A DNA stretch of 42,694 bases from Chromera velia. Taxonomy: Eukaryota; Sar; Chromeraceae. Location of the stretch: assembly GCA_018398765.1 (NCBI GenBank), contig JAHBMJ010000668.1:1-42694 (forward strand). The letters are read 5' to 3'. A model generated the notes under the pieces. The model did no database searches, was not told where the DNA came from, and worked only from the letters and a program-made list of their open reading frames with translations. How positions within the stretch are numbered: position 1 is the first letter of the stretch; every line of letters starts with the position of its first letter. A program made the translations under genes and the position numbers. Positions 33,470-42,312 of this stretch are shown here, piece after piece.

Positions 33470-34398
33470 GTTGCGAAGGGGACTGACTCGTCCTCTCCAT
33501 GAGCCCATCTGCACTCTGAAGGATTTGACTGCTTTGGGCACTCGCCCTTCAGCCATTTCTGGCAGATGGCAGTCTTCCAAACGTCCTCTGTGCACCGAAG
33601 ATCTGCCTCCCCATGCGCAAACCTGCAGGACAACGCGAAACAGCAAGACACAATTCCAGCATGCGATGCAATGCAAGAAGGTGCCTGCAACAGAGGAGTG
33701 ACGGAAGCACGTGGCTTCGAAACATAGGATTACAAAAGGGGGGGACACTCCTGAAGGCGTTCAATGATCAGCACCGCAACGACAGGAGGGCTCCGATAGA
33801 TATGCAGTGCAGGCTGCCACCGATTTTGTCTCACGCGACCTTCCTAGTCTTCCAAACTGACTGGCATTCCTCCTTCGATTTGGGGCAGGACCCCTCCATG
33901 AACGCCTCGCATCTGCACACACAGGCAGAAGAGGGAGACGGGTACACTCACGAGGAGCGGGCAGAGCGCAACAAAGCGTCTCCAAATTGAAATGGGACAC
34001 AGAAACGTATGTAGACGGGGAGGACGACTGACAGTCGGGTCTTTGCGAGGTTCGGTCGTTGTCTCAGTTCCTGCAAGCAGCAAACAAGCAATTCAGCCAG
34101 ATGTCAGAAGAGAAGGAAGGGAGTGACGCTGTCTCACCTTTGTGGTTCTAAAGATCTCTTCAATGTTGAGAGAAAACAAGCTGAAGGACTCGAAACGCTC
34201 CGTCGACTTACGTTGGGGTTGTGCGCGAAAGTGCACTTGGCTCCTCGCTTACAGAAACCCTTTTGCATGTAGGGGCACATGCGCGTCATCTGCACAGAAC
34301 ACAGATATAGCCAAGTTTTGGGGGGGCTTATCTTACGTTCAAGATTTCACTCAGCCGTCGGCGTTCATTCAGTCTCTGACCTGATATCTGTTTGCCAT
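29667..34398 (-). CDS. Triple CCCH zinc-finger protein with long disordered tail, seven exons
   Basis: CCCH fingers of this type bind RNA, usually AU-rich parts of mRNAs. Exons (minus): 34398-34381, 34289-34212, 34070-34033, 33912-33862, 33622-33488, 32973-32324, 31867-29667. All six junction phases agree and give 1056 residues. Finger 1 is C11-x7-C19-x5-C25-x3-H29 (CPYMQKGFC to CTFAH), finger 2 is C46-x7-C54-x6-C61-x3-H65, and finger 3 is C82-x7-C90-x8-C99-x3-H103. Linkers ELRQRPNLAKTRL and ADLRCTEDVWKTAI are the usual lead-ins and support the splices around them. Fingers 2 and 3 each cross an intron. Residues from about 110 on are Ser/Pro/Arg/Gly-rich, with an 11-Gly run. Five of six donors are GTCAG; all acceptors are TGCAG. 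The tiny first exon (MANRYQ) and the final stop are the least certain parts. Confidence 0.85.
30066..30104 (+). repeat. (CTC)n microsatellite within coding exon 7 of the CCCH gene
   Basis: On the coding minus strand this trinucleotide run reads as GGA repeats and encodes a run of about 11 Gly. It is in frame with the protein, so length changes would alter the Gly run without shifting the frame. Confidence 0.85.
32008..32050 (+). repeat. (GGAGAAA)n heptanucleotide repeat
   Basis: Five to six GGAGAAA units lie in the last intron of the CCCH gene, where the transcribed strand is a pyrimidine tract upstream of the exon 7 acceptor (first exon base 31867). A CTGT/CTTT tract follows at about 32115-32155. 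Confidence 0.9.
33410..33469 (+). repeat. (GT)n(GA)n microsatellite
   Basis: A compound dinucleotide tract lies in intron 5 of the CCCH gene, just inside its donor side on the minus strand. Confidence 0.95.
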
Positions 34399-35431
34399 TT
34401 TTGCTGTCCGCCTACGCTTCCTTGCACGATGTAGGAAGCAACGACGGGACCGGTCTCTGTGGTTCCGAAGAGTCGCGCTACGGAGTCCGGAGACTCGGTT
34501 GACGGAAGAAGTGTTGTTGCAGGAGATTACGAGAATACAGTTTCGACGTGTCCGACATTTCGCGGGTCTCAAGAGCAAAGATTGCAGAGCACCGTTGCAC
34601 ACACTGACGACCGCCTACGAAGCTGCCTTCACCCTGCATCGCACGAAGAGGTTGAGAAGAATTTCGAATGATCCGACATGATCCGACAGTCCAACTGCAT
34701 GTATGAGATCTGCGCGATGCATGATCCGCTTTTACCGAAATCGCAGAGAGGCGCACCGCCGCGGCGCCGCTTTTGCGGCGGCGTGCGCGAGATTGGCCCA
34801 TGCATGCATGCAGCTCCATTGCAGCTGGCTCATCGCCTCGGGGGGCAGCTCAGCTCTGCTGAGATCAGCCGAGAGGCCCTGAGATCGCACGCACTCGCAT
34901 AACGCATTTTTTCATTTTTGGGGGGGGTCGCTTCTTTCTCTCCGTCTGTCACGGTGTCGCCCGAATTCCAAAATGTGCCCCGCAAGCAACTCGCACGGAG
35001 CCGCGATCGCACATACCTTAATATTACTTCGCACATGCGTGCCCCTCAAGTAACTCCCACGGAGTTGCAAGTGCATGCCCGAAAAGCATATACTTCGTGC
35101 GCGTTGCCGTGGCCCCCGCCCCATGCACCTGCACAAGACATGCCCATGCAAGCCCCCGATATGGTGCGCATCAATCAAATTTGCGGACCCCCTAAAAGGC
35201 CCCCTGAGGCACTCAGTGCCACTCACCCAACTGGTTGGGTGTATCTTGTATATATGCTGCCATGCATGCACTGCCGCAACCTTCTGTTGCTGCCCATTTT
35301 GTCATCTTTGGTGAGCACTCGACTAAGATGGATCTTCGGTCATTCAGTTGTAAGCTTGTCTGAGGGGGTGTGCAGAAACTGAAGCTCGCGACGCTCCTCG
35401 ATCAGTTACAGGGGGGACATATGTACTGCCA
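34399..35431. promoter_or_regulatory. Divergent intergenic region of the CCCH and PLC genes
   Basis: This 1033-bp gap separates two divergent start codons. It contains a GC-rich imperfect hairpin at 34751-34788, TGCATGCATGCA at 34801-34812 and TGCATGCA at 35263-35270. Related segments near 34981-35015 and 35041-35075 share an AACTCGCACGGAG-like word, as an old local duplication. CpG density is high at 34730-35160. Both promoters must lie here; no start site can be fixed. Confidence 0.5.
34751..34788. other. GC-rich imperfect hairpin
   Basis: The left arm GCGCACCGCCGC pairs with the right arm GCGGCGGCGTGCGC apart from a small bulge, around a loop that itself contains GCGGCGCCGC. It lies about 350 bp upstream of the CCCH start codon. 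Confidence 0.6.
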
Positions 35432-37282
35432 ATGCACAAAATTGGGAAACAACTCAGGTCAGTCAACGTAAACAACGTCGTTGACAAAGCACGCGTGGAG
35501 GCAGAGAACGCCGCAAAGCAAGCCAAAGAAGCGGCAGAAAGAGCTGCAGAAGAGACGAAGAAAGCTGCAGAAAAGGCAGCCGCAGAAGCGAAGCAAGTCG
35601 CCGAGAAGGCCGCCGCGGAAGCCCAAAAAGCCACAGAAGAAAACGGTATTCCCCCACCTGCTGAGATGGGACTTGATCACATTCCCGTCGTCTCACAAAT
35701 CAAAAGCGTAGCCCAGGCTGTGACCGGGGACACAGCAGGAGCAAAGCGCACACAGGAAGCCTTTGTGCAAGGAGCAATAGACGGAAGTAAGCAGATCATT
35801 GCGAAGGTTGGTGGGACAGGTGGGGATATATCTTGGAAGTTGACGGTCCAGAACCCTCGCTGGATGGCAGCCTTTCCTGAACACTACATTCTCGAAATTT
35901 GCCTTCCGGGGACACACAATTCCCACGCGTTTCGGTGTGAGCCCTCTGTGGTGGGGTCGGACTTCGTGTTGTGTCAGCAAGAGGATTTCTACTCTCAGCT
36001 CCGTGCTGGGATTCGTTTTTTTGACCTTCGACTGGACAAGGCAGATCCTTCATGGTTCTCTCACACAGTGCGCACGTCGCGGGTGAGTGACTTTACTGAA
36101 CAGGTAAAACGTTTTCTTTTGGAGAACCCCAGTGAGGTTGTCCTCGCTGAAGTGAAGGCGGATTTTGGGAGCAAAGGTGGGAACGTTTCGGATCCTGTGG
36201 AGTGTGTGACTTCTTCTTTCGGCAGTATCGATGCACCCTGTGTGACGGGGGTGAAATCGATTGAGGAGGCCCGAGGGGCGTTGGGCTTGACAATCGGGGA
36301 GTTGACTGAGAATGGAAAGAAAGGAAGACTGATCGTAGTCAATGCGTGCTTGTCCAATCAGTCCTGGGCAGGCACAAGGGCAGACACACCCACAGGGGTG
36401 GTGGTCAAGAATGCGGAGTGGGCGAAGGAGGGGCCTGATGGGGGTCCCGAAAAATTTGCATCCGCCCACATTGGTCGGATTGCGCATGCAGTTTACTCTC
36501 TCGGAGAGTCCAAAAGTCAAGTCAAGGACGCAGCCCTGATGACCAACAAACACTTTGCACGGGAGATTGCAGAGACGGCCCTGTCCAAAGGGCTTCTTGC
36601 CTCCGATTGTTTGTCAAGACTCCAGGCAGTCATTCTGGATTATCCGAAGGACCAGCTGCTCAGCCGAATCCTTGAGCATAACAGCACCGTTGCGCCCACC
36701 GCAAGCGGCCCAACCGGATACTCCCCGTCTGCTGCTGACGGCCAGCCCAGACCCCTCTCTCCCCTCTGTGCACAACTTCATAGACGGGGGGTTTTGGTCC
36801 GTCTGATTCCACGTGTGTGGAATGCGGGGGTGCTTGACATTCCCGGACGCACTGTGAGTGCCGGACAGGTGCTGCAAGTGTGGTCCCCCGACCCCAACCG
36901 GTTCCAGCACTTCCGACTGATCCCTGTGGAGGGCCCCCAAGGGGATTCCCTCTGTAAGGGCTTCCTCGAGGCCGCTCCCGGTCTGGTCCTGGAATTCAAG
37001 GTGGGGGGGGGCAATCCTCTGAGCGTTGCGCCGAGGAGAGAGGGCCCCCCATCTCCCGAACAGCTGTGGAGTTTCGAGATGTCGAAGGAAAATTGGGGTT
37101 TCTTCCATGTGGTCAGCTGCGATCGACCTCTCGGAATTGTGAGGTTTGCACTGGGACTGAAGAAGGGTGAAAAGGCGCAGGCGGCTCCAGAAAACCCAGA
37201 AGGGATGCTTGTGGCTGCAGAGATTTGGGAACAGAATGCGACCCCTCCAGCAGCTGCTTACTGGGGCGTTTCAAGGTGGTAA
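35432..37282 (+). CDS. PI-PLC X-domain phosphodiesterase with lectin-like C-terminus
   Basis: A single-exon 616-residue protein. Residues 20-72 are an Ala/Glu/Lys-rich helix typical of a coiled coil. Residues about 135-330 form a phosphatidylinositol-specific phospholipase C X-like domain. The first catalytic His lies in LPGTHNSHAF (His162), where Asn replaces the common Asp after His. Asp198 and Arg200 lie in GIRFFDLRL, and the probable second His is His211 (WFSHTV), followed by ENPSEVVLAEVKADF. There are no Y, C2 or EF-hand parts, so it resembles the bacterial/PLCXD class, which cleaves inositol lipids or related phosphodiesters. Residues about 465-616 look like a beta-trefoil (ricin-B-like) fold, with VLDIPGR, QVWSPDPNRFQHFRLIP and ILD/W-type spacing; this is inference. 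No signal peptide is evident. It is divergent from the CCCH gene. The start is the first ATG of a frame that opens near there. Confidence 0.85.
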   Translation: MHKIGKQLRSVNVNNVVDKARVEAENAAKQAKEAAERAAEETKKAAEKAAAEAKQVAEKAAAEAQKATEENGIPPPAEMGLDHIPVVSQIKSVAQAVTGDTAGAKRTQEAFVQGAIDGSKQIIAKVGGTGGDISWKLTVQNPRWMAAFPEHYILEICLPGTHNSHAFRCEPSVVGSDFVLCQQEDFYSQLRAGIRFFDLRLDKADPSWFSHTVRTSRVSDFTEQVKRFLLENPSEVVLAEVKADFGSKGGNVSDPVECVTSSFGSIDAPCVTGVKSIEEARGALGLTIGELTENGKKGRLIVVNACLSNQSWAGTRADTPTGVVVKNAEWAKEGPDGGPEKFASAHIGRIAHAVYSLGESKSQVKDAALMTNKHFAREIAETALSKGLLASDCLSRLQAVILDYPKDQLLSRILEHNSTVAPTASGPTGYSPSAADGQPRPLSPLCAQLHRRGVLVRLIPRVWNAGVLDIPGRTVSAGQVLQVWSPDPNRFQHFRLIPVEGPQGDSLCKGFLEAAPGLVLEFKVGGGNPLSVAPRREGPPSPEQLWSFEMSKENWGFFHVVSCDRPLGIVRFALGLKKGEKAQAAPENPEGMLVAAEIWEQNATPPAAAYWGVSRW

Positions 37283-37930
37283 AAAACAATTCCCTTTCTA
37301 ACTTTACAAAACATTTCAAACTGTTTTTTTCAGATATGCAGTCGTAGATGTAGGGACGCCAAGTAACGCTAAGATCCTTTTACACCATTGCACTTTAAAG
37401 ATATTACACATAATATCTTTAAAACAAACTTTACCATTAATTGAGTATGACATCTGTACTTGAGTTTTTGTTTTTGATTTTTGAAATCGCAAAAAGACTA
37501 ATTCAAACATAATTGAAAATAATTAATTAAAATTGACAATGTTGGATCATAATATTTTTTTTTACAATAAAACTGAAAAAAAAACTGTATGACATTGCAA
37601 TAATGAATTAATACATGCATGTTACATGTAATACTCAAAACAATATGCAAATAATTTACAACTAAAAATTTTAGGATATGCCTAGTTATTTAGCTACTTA
37701 TCCTTCTATATACTCTCACCTCAAATAGTAATTTACTTAGTATATAATATCATAATGATGAGGTATGAAGCTAGTATAGTATGAAGTGGAAAAACTAGGA
37801 AAAACTGATTAAAGTAAGTTCTTAAAAATTTTGTTGACATCTACAGCTTTCACAAATTTATTTTTGTGTGCAAATCGTTTGTGTTATATAGTTTTAAATC
37901 AAAGAGTACCAGTCTTGTCTTTTATGTCTG
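37283..37930. other. AT-rich island 5
   Basis: A strongly AT-rich stretch directly follows the PLC stop, so it includes its 3' untranslated region. It contains ACATGCATGTTACATGTA near 37613 and TATATAATAT-type words. No gene is seen. Confidence 0.6.
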
Positions 37931-37983
37931 TATGGAATTGAACCCGGCACTGTCTGTCTGTCTAATAGAGGTCTAGAATTGCT

Positions 37984-38450
37984 ATCACAACACCCTATGA
38001 AAGGGCGTTGTCGGCTTTGCGTCTATATAGTACCTCGGAGGGGGGGGGCGTTGGCCTTCTAAATCGGCTGACGGCTATATAAAACGCTCCTGCAGGGGCA
38101 TAGCAGATCGTAGGGGGGCGTTAGGAGAGCGCTTTCCAGGGTGATACACGGGAGCGTTCAATACCGATAAGGACCTTCTTCTATAACAGACAAAAATGAA
38201 TGAATCATAAAATTGAGATATATTAAAAGGCGTAGGCTGATGCAAGTTGGCTAGATCTAGCGAGCACAATATAATTATTCGTGAGTTTAGCTCAATTTTT
38301 TGTTAATGAAGACGTATAGCTTGTCTAAGACCTTATACATACAATACAACACCCTAGGGGCGTTGCTTGTACGGCAAAACGCCTTTGTATACAATGCCCT
38401 TAAGGTGTAGCCCCTAGGCACGTCTCTATATACTACGCTCCCCCCCCCCC
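37984..38450. repeat. Palindrome-rich segment with GGGCGTTG words
   Basis: ACAACACCCT...AGGGCGTTGT (about 37988-38012) is an interrupted palindrome, and CAACACCCTAGGGGCGTTG (about 38347-38365) is a near-perfect one. In between and around are at least five more GCGTT/AACGC words and G or C runs of nine or more. A decayed foldback element is possible, but I find no target duplication. Confidence 0.45.
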
Positions 38451-38456
38451 TGTATC
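38449..38456 (+). repeat. Left target-site duplication of the MITE
   Basis: CCTGTATC, identical to 38701-38708 on the other side of the inverted-repeat element. Confidence 0.85.
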
Positions 38457-38700
38457 AACCTCCCTGAACCTAAGTACCACTTGAAAGTTTAAGCCACATT
38501 TTTGGATAAGCTTGAAAGTCCGCACTAGTCCGTACTGCAGGTACGGATCATTCACAGGGTTTTGAAAGTCAAAGCCGCATATTCGGACGGTGTCTTAAAC
38601 GTCTACGCCGCAGTTGTGGACGGTCTCTTGAAAAATGATGCCGCAGATAGAGATCATCTTGATTATATTTTTTCAAGTGGTACTTAGGTTCAGGGAGGTT
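38457..38700. mobile_element. MITE: 244-bp non-autonomous DNA transposon with 30-bp TIRs
   Basis: The left end 38457-38486 starts AACCTCCCTGAACCTAAGTA and the right end 38671-38700 is its exact reverse complement over 30 bp. Outside both ends is an identical 8-bp duplication, CCTGTATC. The length, lack of an open frame, perfect inverted repeats and 8-bp duplication fit a MITE. An 8-bp duplication is typical of hAT and P-type transposases, so one of those is the likely source; no transposase is in this window. The interior is built from about five degenerate 30-35-bp pieces sharing CTTGAAAG, GCCGCA and GGACGGT words. Intact ends suggest a recent insertion. Confidence 0.9.
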
Positions 38701-38708
38701 CCTGTATC
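38701..38708 (+). repeat. Right target-site duplication of the MITE
   Basis: CCTGTATC, identical to 38449-38456. Confidence 0.85.
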
Positions 38709-38999
38709 TAGATGCAGTTGAAGATCGGGGTACTACCGCCCATGCCGCGGGGTACTGCCGCCGCGCCGCGCCGCGCTTTAGGCCGGACTGGGGCCTCTTG
38801 TGCACATCTTGTGCACGGGACGATTATTCGCCGCGGGTCGAATAATCACGCGGGTTGATCCATGCATGTACGCATTTCGAGCGATTTATTTTCCATGCGA
38901 TTGAGTTTTTCACAGAATTCATTTGATTCATCTGTTCTGTGTGATTGACTGAGGACTGACGGACTGACACTTCTTCTGATCATGATCTCTGCCCATTAC
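38709..38999. other. Stretch between the MITE and the retroelement fossil
   Basis: Contains a GCCGCGCCGCGCCGCGC-type GC-rich run near 38755-38775 and CCATGCATGTACGCAT near 38861. No gene is seen. It may belong to the leader of the neighbouring retroelement. Confidence 0.35.
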
Positions 39000-41900
39000 T
39001 GAGCTACTTAGTTTATTCTGCAGTTAACAGTAAGCTCTCATCCAAGCTCCAGTCATTCTTTTCCCTTCGCTTCCTGAATACTTAGTTTATTCTGCGGTTA
39101 GTGATCTTGACCTCCTTGGCAGACATCTCTACGTATTCAGTTGTCGAGAAGATACTTGCCAATGCCACTAAGCGAGCTCCTGCGAAGGCGTCCGGAGACA
39201 CTGATGAAGCGCACCTCACCAAGATGAGGAAGTGGGCGACTGAAACTTACATGGATGTCATTGAGAGCATTGACAAGAAGATCGATGGAGACCGAGAGTA
39301 TGAGCTTCTGGCTGATGCCCTCTGGTTTCTTTTTGTCTTTGCGTCAAAGAACTCTTTGTCTCTTCGCGAGTCGATGAACGCCTTCTCTGCCATCAACGAT
39401 GTCGCTTCCTCGGACAGGGTGGGCCTGAAGTTTTCTGACAGACTTCTTGGCATCCGCTTCTGGAAGTGTGTTCCTGATGACATCCGGAAGCTTGCTGCGT
39501 CCTGGGGCACCAAACAGGTAGACGGGAAGGATAGGCCGGTGAGATCCTCTTTCACCTTCCAGAAGGAGTTCATTGCAGGCATTCTGGGCAGGTTCGATTC
39601 TGTGGATCGGATCAACTGGAACGTCTGGATTCCCTCTGTGACCTTTGGTGTGCTCTCTGTCTCCAACGGAACCACCACGAAGACCTTCACCGTGCCGACC
39701 TCCCCGAACATCTCCATGCCCAACGGACTGGAGGCAGCCATTGCGGAGACGGCCTGTCTGCTCGACACTACCCAGTTGAACCTCCACCAGGTGTCGGAGG
39801 AGACCGTCTACAAGTTGGAGAGCTTTTCCAAGAAGTACAGGGGATGGCAGATCAACAAGGACAAGAAGAAGGGAAGGTATTGGGCAGGATTCCAAGGAGA
39901 CCGTCAGAGGGGCGGGGGGTAGATGAGCTCCTCTTCTTCCTCTGGTGGCTCTGGTTCTCAGCAGCACAAGGGGGGGAAGTCTTTCTCTTCTGCTCGCTTT
40001 GCTGAGGCCGTTGCGGATACCTACCTGAAGATGACTGGAGGGAAGAAGAACAAGAAGGACGAGAAGAAGAAGCACTCACAGCAGCGTGTCCGACGTGCAC
40101 ACGCAAGAGATGGAGATACTGAGGATGACGAAGAAGAGGAGGACAAGGACGGGACTGTTGAGGATTCACAGGCTGCTGACTTCGACAAAGAGCAGTTCAT
40201 CGCCAGGTTCTCTCACTGCATCGAACTCGGTGAGAGAGACTTGGATGGGTTCGACACCTCATACGAACGCGCGCGGATGGCCTTCGTTCTCTCTGAGGAT
40301 TCTGGAGAGGAGGTTGCTTTCCGCCTGAACACCGACAACGGCATCAAGCTCTACATGGACACCAAGTGTTCCTTCTCTCTCTTTCCTCTCTCAGAGGTTT
40401 CTGAGTGCATTGTGTACCGATGGCCTCATCAGTCCGTGTACACGGAAGCCTTTGGGGCAAGAGAGGGGGGGGGCGTGATCTGCAATGAGAGAGCGATCAT
40501 CGAGGTTCGGATTCCACTGGCTGCGGGTCATGAGTCCGTGGTTCATCTCATGGGGAATCTCACTGACCACCCCGGGGCCAAGCACATGCTCTTGTCGACT
40601 CCACAGATCTGTCGCTTGTCTGGGTATACGGCAATCATGACTTCCAACAGAGACATCGTGAAGGCCAAGCTCATGAGCGCTTTTCCGAGCGCAGACTTTC
40701 CTTTCACGACTTCCGTTCTTGCGCAAAGGGTCAGTGGGTTCTGAATAGAACTGAGGGGACTTCGAGTGCCGTAACTTCTGTGCTTTCTCTGAATGCCAAG
40801 TCAGCCGATTTGTGAATATCCTTTGAACCACAACGGAGCCAGCAATGGGTAGTGGGGTGAATACATGTAAGGGCTAGAGCAAATAGAGAAAGGCAGGACC
40901 TCGTCTGAATAGAATTACCGCTGCATTCACTTTGTTCTTTTTGACTCTCTCTTCTCACATTCATACAAGTCCCTTCTCGCATCGATCGTGCTGCTGCTGT
41001 GCGCACACGTCAAGGCCCGGACACCTCAGACGAGTCTGGTCCGTTTCTACTTAACGCAACTCGTGTGCCTGTGTCTGTACGAAACTCTATCCTCATGCAG
41101 CATTACAGACACATCCATCCCTCTCTTTCTCGTTTGATCGACACATGGAAGGAGCAGGGCAACACTCAGTTTCTTTCCATTCCAAAAAGAAAGCTTGAAG
41201 TTCTTTCTGTTCTTCCCTGGTGCGTCTCGTGTGATCGAGTTCATGCTGTAAACAAGTCTTTCCGCTCTCGTGATCCTTCCGATCCTGAGTCTTCCTTTCC
41301 TTGTTCCTTTTTAGAAGAAGGATGGACGGATTAGGACGGATCTGATGTTTCTCTCAGATTTGGACCCTGTATATGGTTCAACTCCATATGGCAGGTTGAT
41401 TTTCTTTGCTCTTGTCGATCTCCGTTCGGGGGTTGTGCAGTGCCGTCCGTCTCCTTCTCGGGCAGGCAAGGACTTGCTTCCCTTCGTGAATGAGTGGAAT
41501 CTCACTCACGGTGCCTTCAAGCTTCTTTGCTGTGACAACGAAAAGGGCATTGTTGAGGGAGATGTCCGTGCAGTTCTTGATCGCGTGGGCACGGTCATTC
41601 GTCCGTTTGCTTCTCACTCTTCTCGCGGTCCAATGGAGAAGTGGTGGACAGTTTTGCGTTCTGGTATGGCTTCTCTTGTTGCAACTTGGGGTCTTCTTTT
41701 CCCTTTGTTCCTCTTCTCTGCCTTTGTGTTGAATGGGCATATAACCGTACTGCTACCTACCGGAAGGCGTCTCCTTTGCGCCTCTCAACGGGTAAAGTGC
41801 CAGACATTTCTCTCATGCCCGGTGACCCTGTCGTGTTTTCTCCCACTGAACGAGTTAAGTCCATCCATCCTCATGGTCGTTTTGGTATTTTTGCTTTTGC

Positions 41901-42312
41901 TGTTTCTCGTTCTGAGTCTGTTGTGTTTGAGTGGTGCACCGTTCGCTTTCGTTGGTTGAGTGCCGTCAAGACGAACACCAAAGACATTAAGCATGCGAGT
42001 CCTGGTATGTTTACGCAGTCAGGGCTGTGGTCGTTTGTTGTCTCACGCATGCGCGGCTCTATGCATCCGTCCATTCAAGGTCCTTCCGAAACAGTCGTTC
42101 ATGAGTTTCCTGAAGTTGAGGGGACTCAAGTAGCACAGAGCGGGGGGGCTGCATTGGGGAGGGGTGCATTGGGGGAGGGGGATCCACCTGTTGTTCCTTT
42201 TCTTTCTTCTTCTAACTCTTCTCATTCCTGTGCACTGGTCTCAGTGAATGGTGTGCTTCATCCTGTTCATTGTTTTTCTCGCACACCTGCTGGCTGTTCC
42301 GTTGCACTTTAG
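39000..42312 (+). mobile_element. LTR-retrotransposon-like fossil (gag, protease and integrase regions)
   Basis: A plus-strand virus-like relic. Its parts in order are a gag-like region (about 39101-39922), a region with a retropepsin-like segment (39923-40744), and an integrase region with an HHCC-type part (about 41090-41260) and a catalytic-core-like part (about 41345-41700). Protease before integrase fits a Ty1/copia-like order, but no reverse transcriptase or RNase H is visible here and no LTR pair can be placed. Two partial direct copies of a CTTAGTTTATTCTGC word lie near 39008 and 39080. The element is broken, with a few breaks and missing parts. The still open gag-side frames suggest moderate rather than great age. 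Confidence 0.65.

Noticed and set aside
34143-34160. Candidate 18-base micro-exon in the CCCH gene
   Set aside because: Skipping it joins the codons for HNPN directly to ELRQRP, which matches the usual finger linker far better.
37925-37950. Possible tRNA or SINE B-box on the minus strand (GGTTCAATTCC)
   Set aside because: The bases flanking the word do not form a T-stem, and no A-box or cloverleaf can be placed upstream.
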